Positions 1-9,241 of a stretch of DNA of 64,000 bases are shown piece after piece (the stretch's first letter is position 1; each line of letters opens with the position of its first letter). The position numbers were made by a program, and so were the translations under genes. This stretch comes from Micropruina sp. GTDB lineage: Bacteria; Actinomycetota; Actinomycetes; Propionibacteriales; Propionibacteriaceae. The stretch spans positions 1-64,000 of the forward strand of contig JADJTO010000013.1 in assembly GCA_016711105.1 (NCBI GenBank), read 5' to 3'. The notes beneath the pieces were generated by a model that worked only from the letters and a program-made list of their open reading frames with translations, ran no database searches and was not told where the DNA came from.

Positions 1-1
1 C

Positions 2-112
2 GCCCTGCTCACGCAGCCGGGGCCCGGCCCCATCGAAGCACCCCACCAGCAACCGCAACCCACTCCACCAGCCGGAGCCGGCCACACGAGCACCGAGACG
101 CTAAACCATTGA
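2..112 (+). CDS. C-terminal tail of an unidentified Pro/Gln-rich protein (partial at the left edge)
   Basis: The frame entering the window at base 2 stays open for 36 codons and ends with TGA at 110-112. It encodes a Pro/Gln/Thr-rich tail (…EAPHQQPQPTPPAG…). Another frame closes with TAA at 102-104, so even the frame choice is uncertain. The composition resembles a disordered actinobacterial C-terminus, but no domain is visible and no function can be given. Confidence 0.25.
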   Translation, partial: ALLTQPGPGPIEAPHQQPQPTPPAGAGHTSTETLNH

Positions 113-211
113 CCACTAAGTAATCTCCGGTTTAGAGTCCGAGCTAACCGATGGGGCTACAGACCAGCACCATGTCGCGACGCCCCCACCCCCTGCCTCG
201 AAGGAGCTTCT

Positions 212-1474
212 ATGAAGAAGCTACGCATCCTCGTCCTCGCCCTGGCGGCGGCGCTCCTCCTGCTGTCGTTCTCCGTGCTGTCGATTCCAGCCATCCGGGC
301 CGAGGCGCACACGTTCACCCCGTCCGACACGGCGTCCTTCACCTTGAACGCCAAGGTTCTGGACAGCGGGCAGCAGATCGTGTCACTCACCATCGACCCC
401 GGCCGCCTCCGGATCAAGCCGTCCAGCCTCAACGTCGACACGTTCACCGTCCACGCCAAAGGCTCCAATCCGTTCCCCGACACCCTCGAGCCTGACCAGT
501 TCTTCTCCGAGTTCAGCCTCGACCGGACGGTGACCGGCGTGCACCTCGACCGGCGCGGACGGATCGTGGTCGAGCTCGCCAGCGGCTACGGCGTTGCTGG
601 TGCCTCCACCCTGGCGTGGGCCAATGATGTCCACCGCAACATCGTGCTCGATCTGGAGTACACCGTCACCCAGACGTCGCCGATCACCCTGCTGAACAGC
701 CACCGAGTCACCTTCTCCTCGCTCACCCAAGGCCCTACCCTCGATCCTGAGGTGGACGCCTACGCCAACGGCCAAGCCGCGGGTCTGAACTACCGGCTGT
801 TCACGCCGAACGGGACCGGCAAACGTCCGCTCATCGTGTGGCTGCACGGACTCGGCGAGGGCGGCTGGCCCGGGGCGCAGGACACCGATCTGTCCCTGCT
901 CGCCAACCGCGGCGCGCGCGGCTTCAGCACAGCAAAGGCCCAGGCCATCTTCGGCGGCGCCTACGTGCTCGCGCCGCAGGCGACCGACTTCTGGCTGAAC
1001 GACCGCGAGATGGGCTACTCGGCGAAACTGACGGCCCACATCGACGCCGTGGTGGACGGGAACCACATCGACAAGAGCCGGATCTACCTGGTCGGCGCCT
1101 CCAACGGCGGCTACATGACGGCGCGGATCACCGCCGACAACCCGGGCTTCTTCGCAGCCCAAGTCCCGATCTGCCCGGTGCTGAACTTCGGCCCGTGGAC
1201 GACGATCACCGACGCCGAACTCGCAACCGTGCGAACCCCCACCTGGGTCGTCGCCGCAACCACCGATGACACGGTTCCCTTCGAGGCAAACGCCCAGCAC
1301 CTCGCGCAGACAGTTCCGGGCGCCCTACTCAGCGCCTATCCCGACGTCACCTGGGACGGGGTCACCTACCCCACCCACTGGTCCTGGATCTACGCCGGCC
1401 GCAACGATCCGATCACTGACAAGGGTCTGCGCCTGTGGCAGTGGATGGCGAAGCAGACCCTGAAGCACCAGTAG
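212..1474 (+). CDS. Secreted alpha/beta-hydrolase, EstA-like esterase/peptidase
   Basis: This 420-residue protein starts at the ATG after AAGGAG (201-206). An N-terminal signal sequence (MKK, then a hydrophobic stretch to about residue 30) predicts export. A beta-rich region (about 40-180) resembles the Ig-like domain that precedes the catalytic domain in EstA-type esterases. The alpha/beta-hydrolase domain follows: VWLHGLGEGG for the oxyanion region, the nucleophile elbow GASNGG with Ser297, an acidic residue at Asp352/353 (TDDTVP) and His389 (THWSW). The complete triad suggests an active enzyme on extracellular esters or peptides; the substrate cannot be read from sequence. It is monocistronic and convergent with the mscS-type gene. 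Confidence 0.8.
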   Translation: MKKLRILVLALAAALLLLSFSVLSIPAIRAEAHTFTPSDTASFTLNAKVLDSGQQIVSLTIDPGRLRIKPSSLNVDTFTVHAKGSNPFPDTLEPDQFFSEFSLDRTVTGVHLDRRGRIVVELASGYGVAGASTLAWANDVHRNIVLDLEYTVTQTSPITLLNSHRVTFSSLTQGPTLDPEVDAYANGQAAGLNYRLFTPNGTGKRPLIVWLHGLGEGGWPGAQDTDLSLLANRGARGFSTAKAQAIFGGAYVLAPQATDFWLNDREMGYSAKLTAHIDAVVDGNHIDKSRIYLVGASNGGYMTARITADNPGFFAAQVPICPVLNFGPWTTITDAELATVRTPTWVVAATTDDTVPFEANAQHLAQTVPGALLSAYPDVTWDGVTYPTHWSWIYAGRNDPITDKGLRLWQWMAKQTLKHQ

Positions 1475-1483
1475 TTCCGGCAC

Positions 1484-1514
1484 CTGGGGGCGGGCAGCAC
1501 AGTCCCGCTCTCAG
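1484..1514. terminator. Candidate bidirectional terminator hairpin
   Basis: CTGGGGGCGGG (1484-1494) can pair with CCCGCTCTCAG (1504-1514) through nine Watson-Crick and two G-U pairs over a 9-nt loop. It lies between the convergent stops of the esterase (1474) and the MscS gene (1511). There is no U-tract, which is common in actinobacteria, so support is moderate. Confidence 0.35.
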
Positions 1515-2401
1515 GCAGGTCCCGGCATCCCCGGCATGACCACCGGCCCACGCACCCCGGCCGCGTTCAACGCATTGAGACTGCGCTCCAGAATGTCGCG
1601 CTGCACACCCCACTGCTTGTTCGGCGGGGTCTTCACCACGATCCGGACGGTCATCGTGCCGCCGCTGATCGCCTGCACCCCGACCACGGTCGGCTTCTCC
1701 AGCAGATTCCCCGCCCAGCGCTCATCGCCGTCCACCTCGGCCACCACGCCCTCGAGAATCCCGATCACGCGACCCGGATCCTCGTCATGAGCGACCGGGA
1801 TGTCGATCAAAGCGGTCGACCACCCTTGCGACTGGTTCCCGATCCGGACGATCTCCCCGTTGCGGACGTACCAGACCTGGCCCCCGCCGTCGCGCAGCCG
1901 CGTTACCCGCAGGCCGACTTCCTCCACCGTCCCGGTGACCTGCCCGGTGTCGATCAGGTCACCGACGCCGTACTGATCCTCGACGATCATGAAGATGCCG
2001 CTGAGGTAGTCCTTGACCAGGCTCTGCGCGCCGAAACCGAGGGCCACGCCCCCCACGCCGGCCGAGGCGAGCAGTGGCGCCAACGGCACCTCCATCACAG
2101 CCAAGATGGTGAGGATGCTCAGCGTGGCGATGGTGGCATTGGTCACTGAGCGCAGCAGCGAGCCCATGGTCGCCGTCCGAGCCTCGTGGCGTTCGCTGGC
2201 CAGACCGGCCGCTTGAGCCAGGATCCTCGCCGCTCGTCCGGACGTCGATTCGCGGCGTCGGCGGGCCCGCGCGAGCACCCCGGCGGTGCCGGACTTGATC
2301 GCGCGCAACACGACCACCCTGACCACGACCGCGATCAGCAGGATGGCCGCGATCGCGATCGGGGTGTCCGGCCACAACCACACAATGGCGTGAGGAATCA
2401 T
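1511..2401 (-). CDS. Small-conductance mechanosensitive channel, MscS family
   Basis: This 296-residue membrane protein probably opens in response to membrane tension and releases solutes on hypo-osmotic shock. It has a first hydrophobic segment at about residues 10-32, a basic linker, a second at about 82-105, and the signature pore helix plus following motif (GGVALGFGAQSLVKDYLSG) at about 118-136. The MscS beta domain follows (VEDQYGVGDLIDTGQVTGTVEEVG). Length fits the small MscS class. It begins 28 bp downstream of livF on the same strand, so read-through from the liv operon is possible. No ligand-binding extension is present. Confidence 0.88.
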   Translation of the reverse strand: MIPHAIVWLWPDTPIAIAAILLIAVVVRVVVLRAIKSGTAGVLARARRRRESTSGRAARILAQAAGLASERHEARTATMGSLLRSVTNATIATLSILTILAVMEVPLAPLLASAGVGGVALGFGAQSLVKDYLSGIFMIVEDQYGVGDLIDTGQVTGTVEEVGLRVTRLRDGGGQVWYVRNGEIVRIGNQSQGWSTALIDIPVAHDEDPGRVIGILEGVVAEVDGDERWAGNLLEKPTVVGVQAISGGTMTVRIVVKTPPNKQWGVQRDILERSLNALNAAGVRGPVVMPGMPGPA

Positions 2402-2429
2402 GCGAGCAGTCTCTCAGCCCAGCGGAGGG

Positions 2430-3137
2430 TCAGTCCTCGCCGAGATAGGCCCGCTTGACCCGATCATCGCCCAACAGTTGCTGGCCGGTGCCCTCCAGCG
2501 TGATCGAACCGACCTCCAGGACGTAGGCGCGATCCGAGAGTCTCAAGGCAGCGGCGGCGTTCTGCTCGACCAGCAGAATCGTCACCCCTTCGGCCTGCAA
2601 CGCCCGGATGGTCGACATGATCTTCTGCATCATCAGCGGCGAGAGGCCCATCGACGGCTCGTCCAGCATCAACAACCGCGGTCGGCTCAGCATCGCCCGT
2701 CCGATCGCCAACATCTGCTGTTCACCGCCGGAGAACGTGCCGGCCGGCTGGGTGCGCCGCTCCTTGAGGATGTCGAAGAGCGCGAACACCCGGTCCAGGT
2801 CGGTGGCGATCCCCGCGGTGTCCTTGCGGGCGAACGCCCCGAGGAGCAGGTTGTCTTCCACGGTCAGCTTGGGGAAGATCCGGCGTCCCTCGGGGGAGTG
2901 GGCCAGCCCCTTGATCACCACCTGATGGGCCGGCGTCTTGTCGATCCGCTCACCCTCGAACCAGATCTCGCCCGACTCCGGACGCAGCAGCCCCGAGATC
3001 GTCCGCAGCGTGGTGGTCTTCCCGGCGCCGTTGGTGCCCAGAAGCGAAACCACCTGGCGTTTCTCCACGGTCAAGGAGGTTCCCTTGACTGCCTTCACCT
3101 TGCCGTAGGCGACCACCAGGTCCTTGACCTCAAGCAT
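2430..3137 (-). CDS. livF: Branched-chain amino-acid ABC transporter, ATP-binding protein LivF
   Basis: This 235-residue ABC ATPase has Walker A GTNGAGKTT (about 34-42), the signature FSGGEQQ (about 135-141), Walker B LLMLDE (about 155-160) and the LivF-typical EPSMGLSP. It energises import of branched-chain amino acids or related ligands with LivG. The start at 3137 is chosen because GAGGAGGG lies directly upstream and the ATG overlaps the livG stop by 8 bp, implying coupled translation; an upstream in-frame ATG at 3170 would lie deep inside livG. It is the last liv gene of the operon and is intact. Confidence 0.93.
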   Translation of the reverse strand: MLEVKDLVVAYGKVKAVKGTSLTVEKRQVVSLLGTNGAGKTTTLRTISGLLRPESGEIWFEGERIDKTPAHQVVIKGLAHSPEGRRIFPKLTVEDNLLLGAFARKDTAGIATDLDRVFALFDILKERRTQPAGTFSGGEQQMLAIGRAMLSRPRLLMLDEPSMGLSPLMMQKIMSTIRALQAEGVTILLVEQNAAAALRLSDRAYVLEVGSITLEGTGQQLLGDDRVKRAYLGED

Positions 3138-3967
3138 TGGTGCCCTCCTCGGCAGCCTGGTCGTCGTCATCTGAGGCGCCGATGTAGGCCTCGATCACCC
3201 GCGGGTCGGACTGCACCTCGGTGGCCGTGCCCTCGATCAGGGTCTTGCCGCGAACCAGGCAGAGCACCCGGTCGCACAGGTTGAAGATGAAGCGCATGTC
3301 GTGCTCGATCACCACGATCGCCAGCCCGGAGTCGCGGATCTTGAAGATCAACTCTTCGGCCTGACGAGTCTCCTGCGGGTTCATTCCGGCGGTCGGCTCA
3401 TCGAGCAGCAGCAGCTTCGGACCAGTGGCCAACGCCCGCGCGATCTCGAGCCGACGCTGATCGCCGTAGGGCAGGTTGCGGGCCAGGTGGTTGCCCTGAC
3501 CCCACATATTCGAGCAACTCGGTCGCCCGTACCCGGGTGGCCTCCTCTTCCCGATGGAACTTCGGCCCGCGCAGGACCGCGGTCAGCGCCCCCGCCGTGG
3601 TGCGGCAGTAGCGTCCGACCATGACGTTCTCCAGCGCGGTCATGTTGGGGAACAGCCGAATGTTCTGGAACGTCCGCGCCATCCCTGCCTGGACGACCTT
3701 GCGCGGCTTGGGCGGGAGCACCGCGCCGTTGAAGGTCACCTCGCCGGAGGTGGGCTTGTACATCCCGGTGAGGCAGTTGAAGAAGGTGGTCTTCCCCGCC
3801 CCGTTCGGCCCGATCAGGCCGACGATCTCGCCATTGCGGACGGTCATGTCGACCGCATCGACGGCGACCAGCCCACCGAAGCGCATGGTCACCGCCTTGG
3901 CTTGAAGGATCACCGCGGCGTCGCTGGCCACCTGGTGTGCGGCCGGTTGAACTGTGTGCGTACTCAT
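3130..3967 (-). CDS. livG: Branched-chain amino-acid ABC transporter, ATP-binding protein LivG (frame broken near 3500)
   Basis: This is the second ABC ATPase of the Liv system. The N-terminal part (3967 down to about 3505) carries Walker A GPNGAGKTT (residues 53-61) and GMARTFQNIRLF. The C-terminal part, in another frame down to 3130, carries LARNLPYGDQRRLEIARAL, Walker B LLLLDEPTAG and IEHDMRFIF. Both halves match LivG end to end, but between ELLEYVG and GNHLARNL the frame slips and a few residues seem missing, consistent with loss of 2 or 8 bases or gain of 1. The ATG overlaps the livM stop (ATGA, 3964-3967). A sequencing or assembly error is likelier than a dead gene because the rest of the operon is conserved. 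Confidence 0.87.
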
Positions 3968-5694
3968 GCCCGCTCCTCCACGAACTCGTAGGGCAGATCC
4001 TCGTCGACCTCGGCGGCCAACTCCTGATCATCGCTGTGGAACTCCAGCTGGCGGCGGGTGTTCGCCACCATGCCTTCGGGCCGGAAGCGCATCATCACCA
4101 CCATCAGCAGGCCGAAGATGAGCATCCGGTACTCGCTCATGAACCGCAGCTTTTCGGGCACCAGTTTCAGCAGCGTGGCGCCGATGATCACGCCCAGCAC
4201 CGTTCCCATGCCACCCAGGACGATCGCCGCCAGCAGGAAGGCTGACTCCAGGAAGATGTACTGCTCGGGCGTCACCGAGACGTCCACGTGCGCCTTGACC
4301 GCGCCGGCGAAACCGGCCAGGAAGGCGCCGCCGGCGAAGGCCAGCAGCTTCAACCCGAACACGTTGACGCCCATGGCCTCGGCGGCCCGCTCGTCCTCGC
4401 GGATGGCGACCCAGCCACGGCCGATCCGGCTGTGGTTGAGGCGGGTGAAGACGACGATGATGACCGCGATGATCAGCAACATCAGGAAGAAGTAGTTCGC
4501 GAAGCGACCCAGGGTGATGCCGGCGATGACGTGCGGCTCACCGAAGTCGAAGCCGAACAGGTTCAGGTTCGGGATGGCCGGGATGCCGGACGAGCCGTGC
4601 ACCAGGTCGGGGCCGTCCGAGCCGTCGAGGTTGTTCATCGTGATCCGGAAGATCTCCCCGAAGGCGAGGGTCACGATGGCCAGGTAGTCACCGGAGACCC
4701 GCAGCGTGGGCGTTCCGATCAGCAGGCCGAGCGTGGCCGAGATCAGGCCGGCGATGATCATGACCACGATGAACGGGGGTTTCCAGCCGATGGTGGCGAA
4801 GGTCGACTCGCTCAGGGTGGCCGCGGTGAACGCGCCGGCGCCGAGGAAGGCGATGTAGCCGAGGTCGAGCAGGCCGGCCAGGCCGACCACGATGTTCAGC
4901 CCGACCGCGGTGGTGGCGAAGATCAGCACCTGGGTGGCGATCGACATGTTCGCGTCCGAGCCGTTCTGGGTGAACGGGAACAGGAAGGCGACGGCGAAGG
5001 CGGAGAAGACCAGGACGTTGCGGTGCCGCTGACCGGCCAGGCTGAGCCACGCCCCGACCCCGGAGCGCAGCGCGATGGTCACCATGATGGCGATGTGCGC
5101 CAACAGGACCACGAAGGTGCCGCCGTCGTCCTGATCGAGGGCGAAGGCGAGCAGGAACAGGCTGCCCCCCAACAAGCCGGCGATGGTGAGAATCTCCAGC
5201 ACCGGGTTGGCCGGGGCGCGATCCAGCGTCGACTCCCGCCCGGGGGCCAGGAAGCGGCTGCCGGCGGTCGCGATCCCAGCGGCGACGAGGGCGATCCAGG
5301 CGCCATATTCAAGGTTGGCCAGGCCGCCGGTTTCCAGGGCGACCACGACGATGATCAGACCGATGAAGGCGATCATGCCCAGCGCACCGGCGCGCGCCGC
5401 CCGGTTCCAGGCGACCCGGTGCAACAGATGGGTGGTGCCGCGCACTCGGGCCACTCCGGCGGCCATATGTGAGCCGACCAGCGCGAACAACTCAAGAACG
5501 CCGAGGGACAGACCGAGGAACTGCACCGTGGAGGGAGCGCCCAGGTAGGTCATGTTGTCCAGCGCGGTGCGGGGGTAGGCCCACGGGAGGTAGGGGGAGA
5601 GGGCGAACAGCAGGGCTCCGGCGAGCGCGACCAGGCGTCCGAGGCGTCCGTATTGCTTCTGTAGTTCGGGGGTGACCAGCGTGGGGATTTTCAT
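3964..5694 (-). CDS. livM: Branched-chain amino-acid ABC transporter permease LivM (long actinobacterial form)
   Basis: This 576-residue permease has a conserved LivM core in its C-terminal 330 residues: GLAGLLDLGYIAFLGAGAF, GDYLAIVTLAFGEIFRI, and the coupling loop region RGWVAIREDERAAEAMGV. About 230 residues before the core add extra hydrophobic segments (for example around 20-35, 55-75 and 100-130), which explains the length compared with the 300-430 residues of many LivM proteins; such long versions are familiar in actinobacteria. The ATG at 5694 overlaps the livH stop (ATGA), so I prefer it to an in-frame upstream ATG. The C-terminus is acidic and probably cytoplasmic. Confidence 0.9.
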   Translation of the reverse strand: MKIPTLVTPELQKQYGRLGRLVALAGALLFALSPYLPWAYPRTALDNMTYLGAPSTVQFLGLSLGVLELFALVGSHMAAGVARVRGTTHLLHRVAWNRAARAGALGMIAFIGLIIVVVALETGGLANLEYGAWIALVAAGIATAGSRFLAPGRESTLDRAPANPVLEILTIAGLLGGSLFLLAFALDQDDGGTFVVLLAHIAIMVTIALRSGVGAWLSLAGQRHRNVLVFSAFAVAFLFPFTQNGSDANMSIATQVLIFATTAVGLNIVVGLAGLLDLGYIAFLGAGAFTAATLSESTFATIGWKPPFIVVMIIAGLISATLGLLIGTPTLRVSGDYLAIVTLAFGEIFRITMNNLDGSDGPDLVHGSSGIPAIPNLNLFGFDFGEPHVIAGITLGRFANYFFLMLLIIAVIIVVFTRLNHSRIGRGWVAIREDERAAEAMGVNVFGLKLLAFAGGAFLAGFAGAVKAHVDVSVTPEQYIFLESAFLLAAIVLGGMGTVLGVIIGATLLKLVPEKLRFMSEYRMLIFGLLMVVMMRFRPEGMVANTRRQLEFHSDDQELAAEVDEDLPYEFVEERA

Positions 5695-6638
5695 GCCCGA
5701 TCCACCACCTTCGCGCCGAGCAGGCCTTGTGGACGGAACACCAGGATCAGGATGAGCAGGACGAACGCCCACACGTCCTTCCAGGCCGGCCCGCCGAACT
5801 GACCGGGAATGAACGCCGTGGCCATGGCCTCGACCACGCCTAGGACGAGGCCGCCGACGACCGCCCCGTTGACGTTACCGATGCCACCCAGGACGGCGGC
5901 GGTGAAGGCTTTCAGGCCGGCCAGGAAGCCCATTTTGAAGTCGATGTTGGCGTAGCGCAGACCGTGCGCGACCCCGGCAACCGCGGCCAGTGCGGCGCCG
6001 ACGGCGAAGGCGACGACGATGATCTTGTCGACGTTGATGCCCATCAGCCGAGCGGTGTCGGCGTCCTGGGAGGTGGCCTGCATGGCCCGTCCCAGCTTGG
6101 TCTTGTTGATGAACCACCACAGGAACAGCCAGCAGACGGCGAGCGCGCACCATGGTGAAGACGGTGGCTCGCTGCATCAGCACGCCGCCGCCGAGATCCA
6201 GCGCCGGGCCCGTCAGCCCTTCGATCTGGGGGAAGGTGACCGCGCTCTTGGCGTCAGGGAAGCCGGGGACCCAGCCGTAGAACAGCCGGACGAACTCTTG
6301 AAGGAAGATCGAGATGCCGATCGCGGTGATCAGGGGGCCAGCCGGGGGGCGTTCCGCAGCGGCCGATAGGCGAACCGTTCCATCAGGATCGCGGTGCCGA
6401 CGGCGGCGATCATGCCGCCGAGCAGCATCACCGGCAGCAGCCACCAGGAGAGGTTGCCGGTGGATCGTCCGATCACGATCCAGGTGGCCATCGAGCCGAA
6501 GGCCCCGACCATGAAGATCTCGCCGTGGGCGAAGTTGATGAGCTGGACGATGCCGTACACAACCGTGTACCCGACCGCGATCAGCGCGTACAGGGCCCCC
6601 AGCGAAAGGCCGTTGATCAATTGCTCAAAAAATGCCAC
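5691..6638 (-). CDS. livH: Branched-chain amino-acid ABC transporter permease LivH (two frame breaks)
   Basis: The inner-membrane partner of LivM. The N-terminal part (MAFFEQLINGLSLGALYALI) runs to about 6333, the middle (ITAIGISIFLQEFVRLFYG) to about 6150, and the C-terminal part (AMQATSQDADTARLMGINVD) to 5691, each in a different frame. The first break sits in a run of five C (plus-strand G, 6333-6337); adding one C restores RLAPLITAIG. At about 6146-6150 removing one base restores ALAVCWLFLWWF. With both corrections the length is 316 codons, normal for LivH. The two indels cancel, as expected of sequencing errors. Confidence 0.87.
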
Positions 6639-6707
6639 CGGTTCATCTCCTGACTGCCTGTGGGGAGCCGCCCGAGGCGACTCCCCACAGAGCGGGTTTG
6701 GCGGGAA

Positions 6708-7921
6708 CTACTTCAGTTCACCGGTCTTCTTGGCGACCCACTTGCCGGCGTCAACGGTGTAAACCGTGAGCACCTTGGCGGTGGCATCGCCGTAGGCGTC
6801 GAAGCCGACCTTGCCGCTGGCGCCGTCGAAGGTCACCGGTGGCATCGCCGCGATGGTGCCCGCGCGGGCCGCCTTGGCGTCAGCCGAGGTGCCCAGCGAG
6901 GTCTTCAACGCCGCGATGATGGCGTTGGCCGCGTCGTAGGAGTAGGCGCCGTAGGCGGAGTAGCCGTCCTTGAAGCCGGCTGCGGTGTAGGCGTCCACGA
7001 AGGCCTTGGACGAAGCAAGTGCATCCACCGGAGCGACGACCGAGGTGGCCAGGTCGCCGGTGGAGTTCGCCCCGGCGAGCTCGATGAACTTGCCGTCGTA
7101 GATGCCGTCGCCGCCCATCAGCGGAACATTGAGACCGGCGGCCTTCATCTGCTGGCTCATCGGCCCGGCAAGCTGGTACTCGGTGCCGAAGTAGACGACC
7201 TCGGGGTTCTTGGGCTTGATCAGCGAGATGACGGTGCTGAAGTCCTTGTCGTCCTTGTTCACGGTCTCTTCGGCGACAACCTCGCCCCCGAGCGCCTTGA
7301 ACTTCTTGGCGACCTCCATGGCCAGGCCCTGGCCGTAGGGCTTCTTGTCGTTGACGACGGCGATCTTCTTGAACCCCGCCTCGTAGAGGTACTGGGCGGC
7401 GAACGGGCCCTGAACAGCGTCCGTGGTGCAGACCCGGAAGTAGTTCGGGTACGTCCGCTTCGGGGCGGCCGGGTCAGCGCCGATGGTCAGGGAGACACCC
7501 GTGTTGGCCGGCGACACCATGAGGATGTTTGCGCTGTTCAGGATCGGCTGAACCGACTGGGCCACCCCGGAGTTCAGGGTGCCGACAACAGCGACAACCG
7601 CGTCGTCAGCCGCGAGCTTGGTGGCGGCGTTGGCGCCGACATCGGCGGTCGCCTGGTCGTCTTCGGCGGCCAGTTCGAGCGTCCAGCCCGGAATCGCCTT
7701 GGCCGCGTTGGCCTGCTTGATCGCCAACTCAACCGAGTTGCGGATGCCCAGACCCATGGCGGAAAGATCGCCCGAGAGAGGGGCGATAACGCCGATCTTG
7801 GCGATCTTGTCGGTGGTCGCTCCACCACTGGCGGCCGGCTCGGTGCGGCTCCCGCAGCCGACCAGAGTCAGGGATGCGCTGGCAGGGCAGCGACCCCGAC
7901 GAGCATCTTCTTGTTAACCAC
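6708..7921 (-). CDS. livK: Branched-chain amino-acid ABC transporter substrate-binding lipoprotein LivK (frame broken in signal peptide)
   Basis: This periplasmic-binding-type lipoprotein captures the ligand. The mature part shows the Peripla_BP_6 pattern: KIGVIAPLSGDLSAMGLGIR, an ADDAVVAVVGTLNSG region, and the second-lobe VVNDKKPYGQGLA and VVYFGTEYQLAGP. The start is taken as GTG at 7921, preceded by GGAGG; it gives a basic n-region (VNKKM) and, after a one-base correction near 7880, a lipobox LVGC followed by GSRTEPAASGG. Without the correction the signal peptide stops after 17 codons. An internal ATG at 7757 would remove the export signal and is unlikely. It leads the operon livK-H-M-G-F; livH starts 69 bp beyond its stop. 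Confidence 0.87.
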
Positions 7922-7970
7922 TATTCCTCCTTGTGGGCGCGACCGTGACTGGCCACGCGATTCTGGCGTA

Positions 7971-7999
7971 ACTATGTCGGCGCGAGAGGTGTCACACAA
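7971..7999 (-). promoter_or_regulatory. Candidate livK promoter
   Basis: On the minus strand TTGTGT (7999-7994) and CATAGT (7976-7971) are separated by 17 bp, a sigma-70-like arrangement about 50 bp upstream of the livK GTG. Box scores are moderate and no activator or repressor palindrome stands out here. Confidence 0.3.
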
Positions 8000-8092
8000 G
8001 GAAGCTCAGCCGCAGGTAGTGGATTGTGACAAGGCTGCAACCTTCCCAGCCGTTCGTGAAACAGCAATCTCACGACGACCAGGGGAGAACGC

Positions 8093-9160
8093 CTATTTCC
8101 GCTGCACGGTGAAGGTGTCGGTGAAGCGTCCGGTGGCGTGGTCGAAGCTGGCCTCCAGGCTGTTCGGCGTGACGGTCAGCAGCACGAAACCGTGGCTGGG
8201 AAGGGCGTTCTTCCCCGACAGCGCCACGTAATAGGCGGCCTCAGGGTCAGCGCGCTTGATGTCCCGCAGGGCGCGTCCACCGGTGCCGACAGTGACCAGC
8301 ACTGTGCCGGCTCCCTGCTGCAACCTGTCGCCGGTGTCCACCACACAGGGCGCCAGGTAACGCTTGGTCGGCACGACCTTGCACTCCTCGGTGCCGGACG
8401 CCAACTGGGCCGAACGTTGGTAAAGATGTTCGTGGCCACTGAAGACCACATCCACGCGGTGCTCGAACAGCCTCCCCATCAGTTCCTGGCCCACCTCGCA
8501 GCTGTATCTCCCCGCGGAATAGCAAACCTTGTGCATCCCAACGACAACCCAGGGAATGCCGGCCGAACGGGCATCGGTGATCGCCCGTTCCGTCCAGCGC
8601 TAGTGCTCAGTTTCCGGGGCATAGCTCACCTCGCCCGCGCCGAAGTCGATCCCCGGAGAGATCAGCACGATTCGAACCATGGGTTGCTCGGCCGGTAGAT
8701 CGATGAAGTACTCGCGGGAGTACTTCCCGGAAATGGCCGAGGGTGCAGGGAGGCACTCGACGAAAGCCTCGATCCGGCCGTTCTCCCCGTCCGATTCGTG
8801 GTTGCCGGCCAGCAGATAGTTCGGGGTCCTCCCGGTCAGCCTGCTGGCGTAGCCACACCACGACCGTTCGGCGCCGGTCACGCCGTAGGAAAGGTCACCG
8901 AGCATGATGTTGGCGTCGGGCTGAACCTGTCCGATGCGGCGCAGCACCTTGGTGGTGTCAGGGGTGGAGTCGAAGTCGCCGGCCAGGCTCACCCGCAACG
9001 TTCGCGGTGTGGACGGGGATACCGCGGGGGTCACGACCGTCGTAGGCGCGACTGGTGTCGGCACGGTCGGCGAAGGCGAGGTCACCCCGCAGGCGCTCAC
9101 CAGCGCTGCGGTGATCAGAGCGGTCAGAGCAGCCATCAGCGAACGCTTCGGGGACGTCAC
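8093..9160 (-). CDS. Secreted lipoprotein metallophosphoesterase (in-frame TAG at 8600-8602)
   Basis: This calcineurin-like phosphoesterase is anchored as a lipoprotein: from GTG at 9160, a basic n-region, a hydrophobic core and lipobox VSAC precede a Ser/Thr/Pro-rich linker. The dinuclear metal-site motifs run in order: GDFDS, GDLSY, GNHES, GMHK and GHEH. The reading frame is continuous over 356 codons except for one TAG between ETEH and RWTERAIT, where a Tyr codon (TAC/TAT) would fit. Unlike its neighbours this is a base substitution, not an indel. All metal ligands are kept, so a recent nonsense mutation or base-call error is likely. It acts outside the membrane, probably on a phosphomonoester or diester. 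Divergent from the sucrose hydrolase gene. Confidence 0.8.
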
Positions 9161-9241
9161 CCCTCTAACCTATACGGGTCCACCCACGTGTCTCACGGGC
9201 GATATATGTCAATCGCACGTCACATGGCTTAGGGTGACGGC

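Noticed and set aside
6660..8231. Long plus-strand open frame (about 520 codons) antisense to livK
   Set aside because: GC-rich codon bias opens antisense frames. The livK protein on the other strand has a lipobox and a conserved fold, while the antisense translation is low-complexity.
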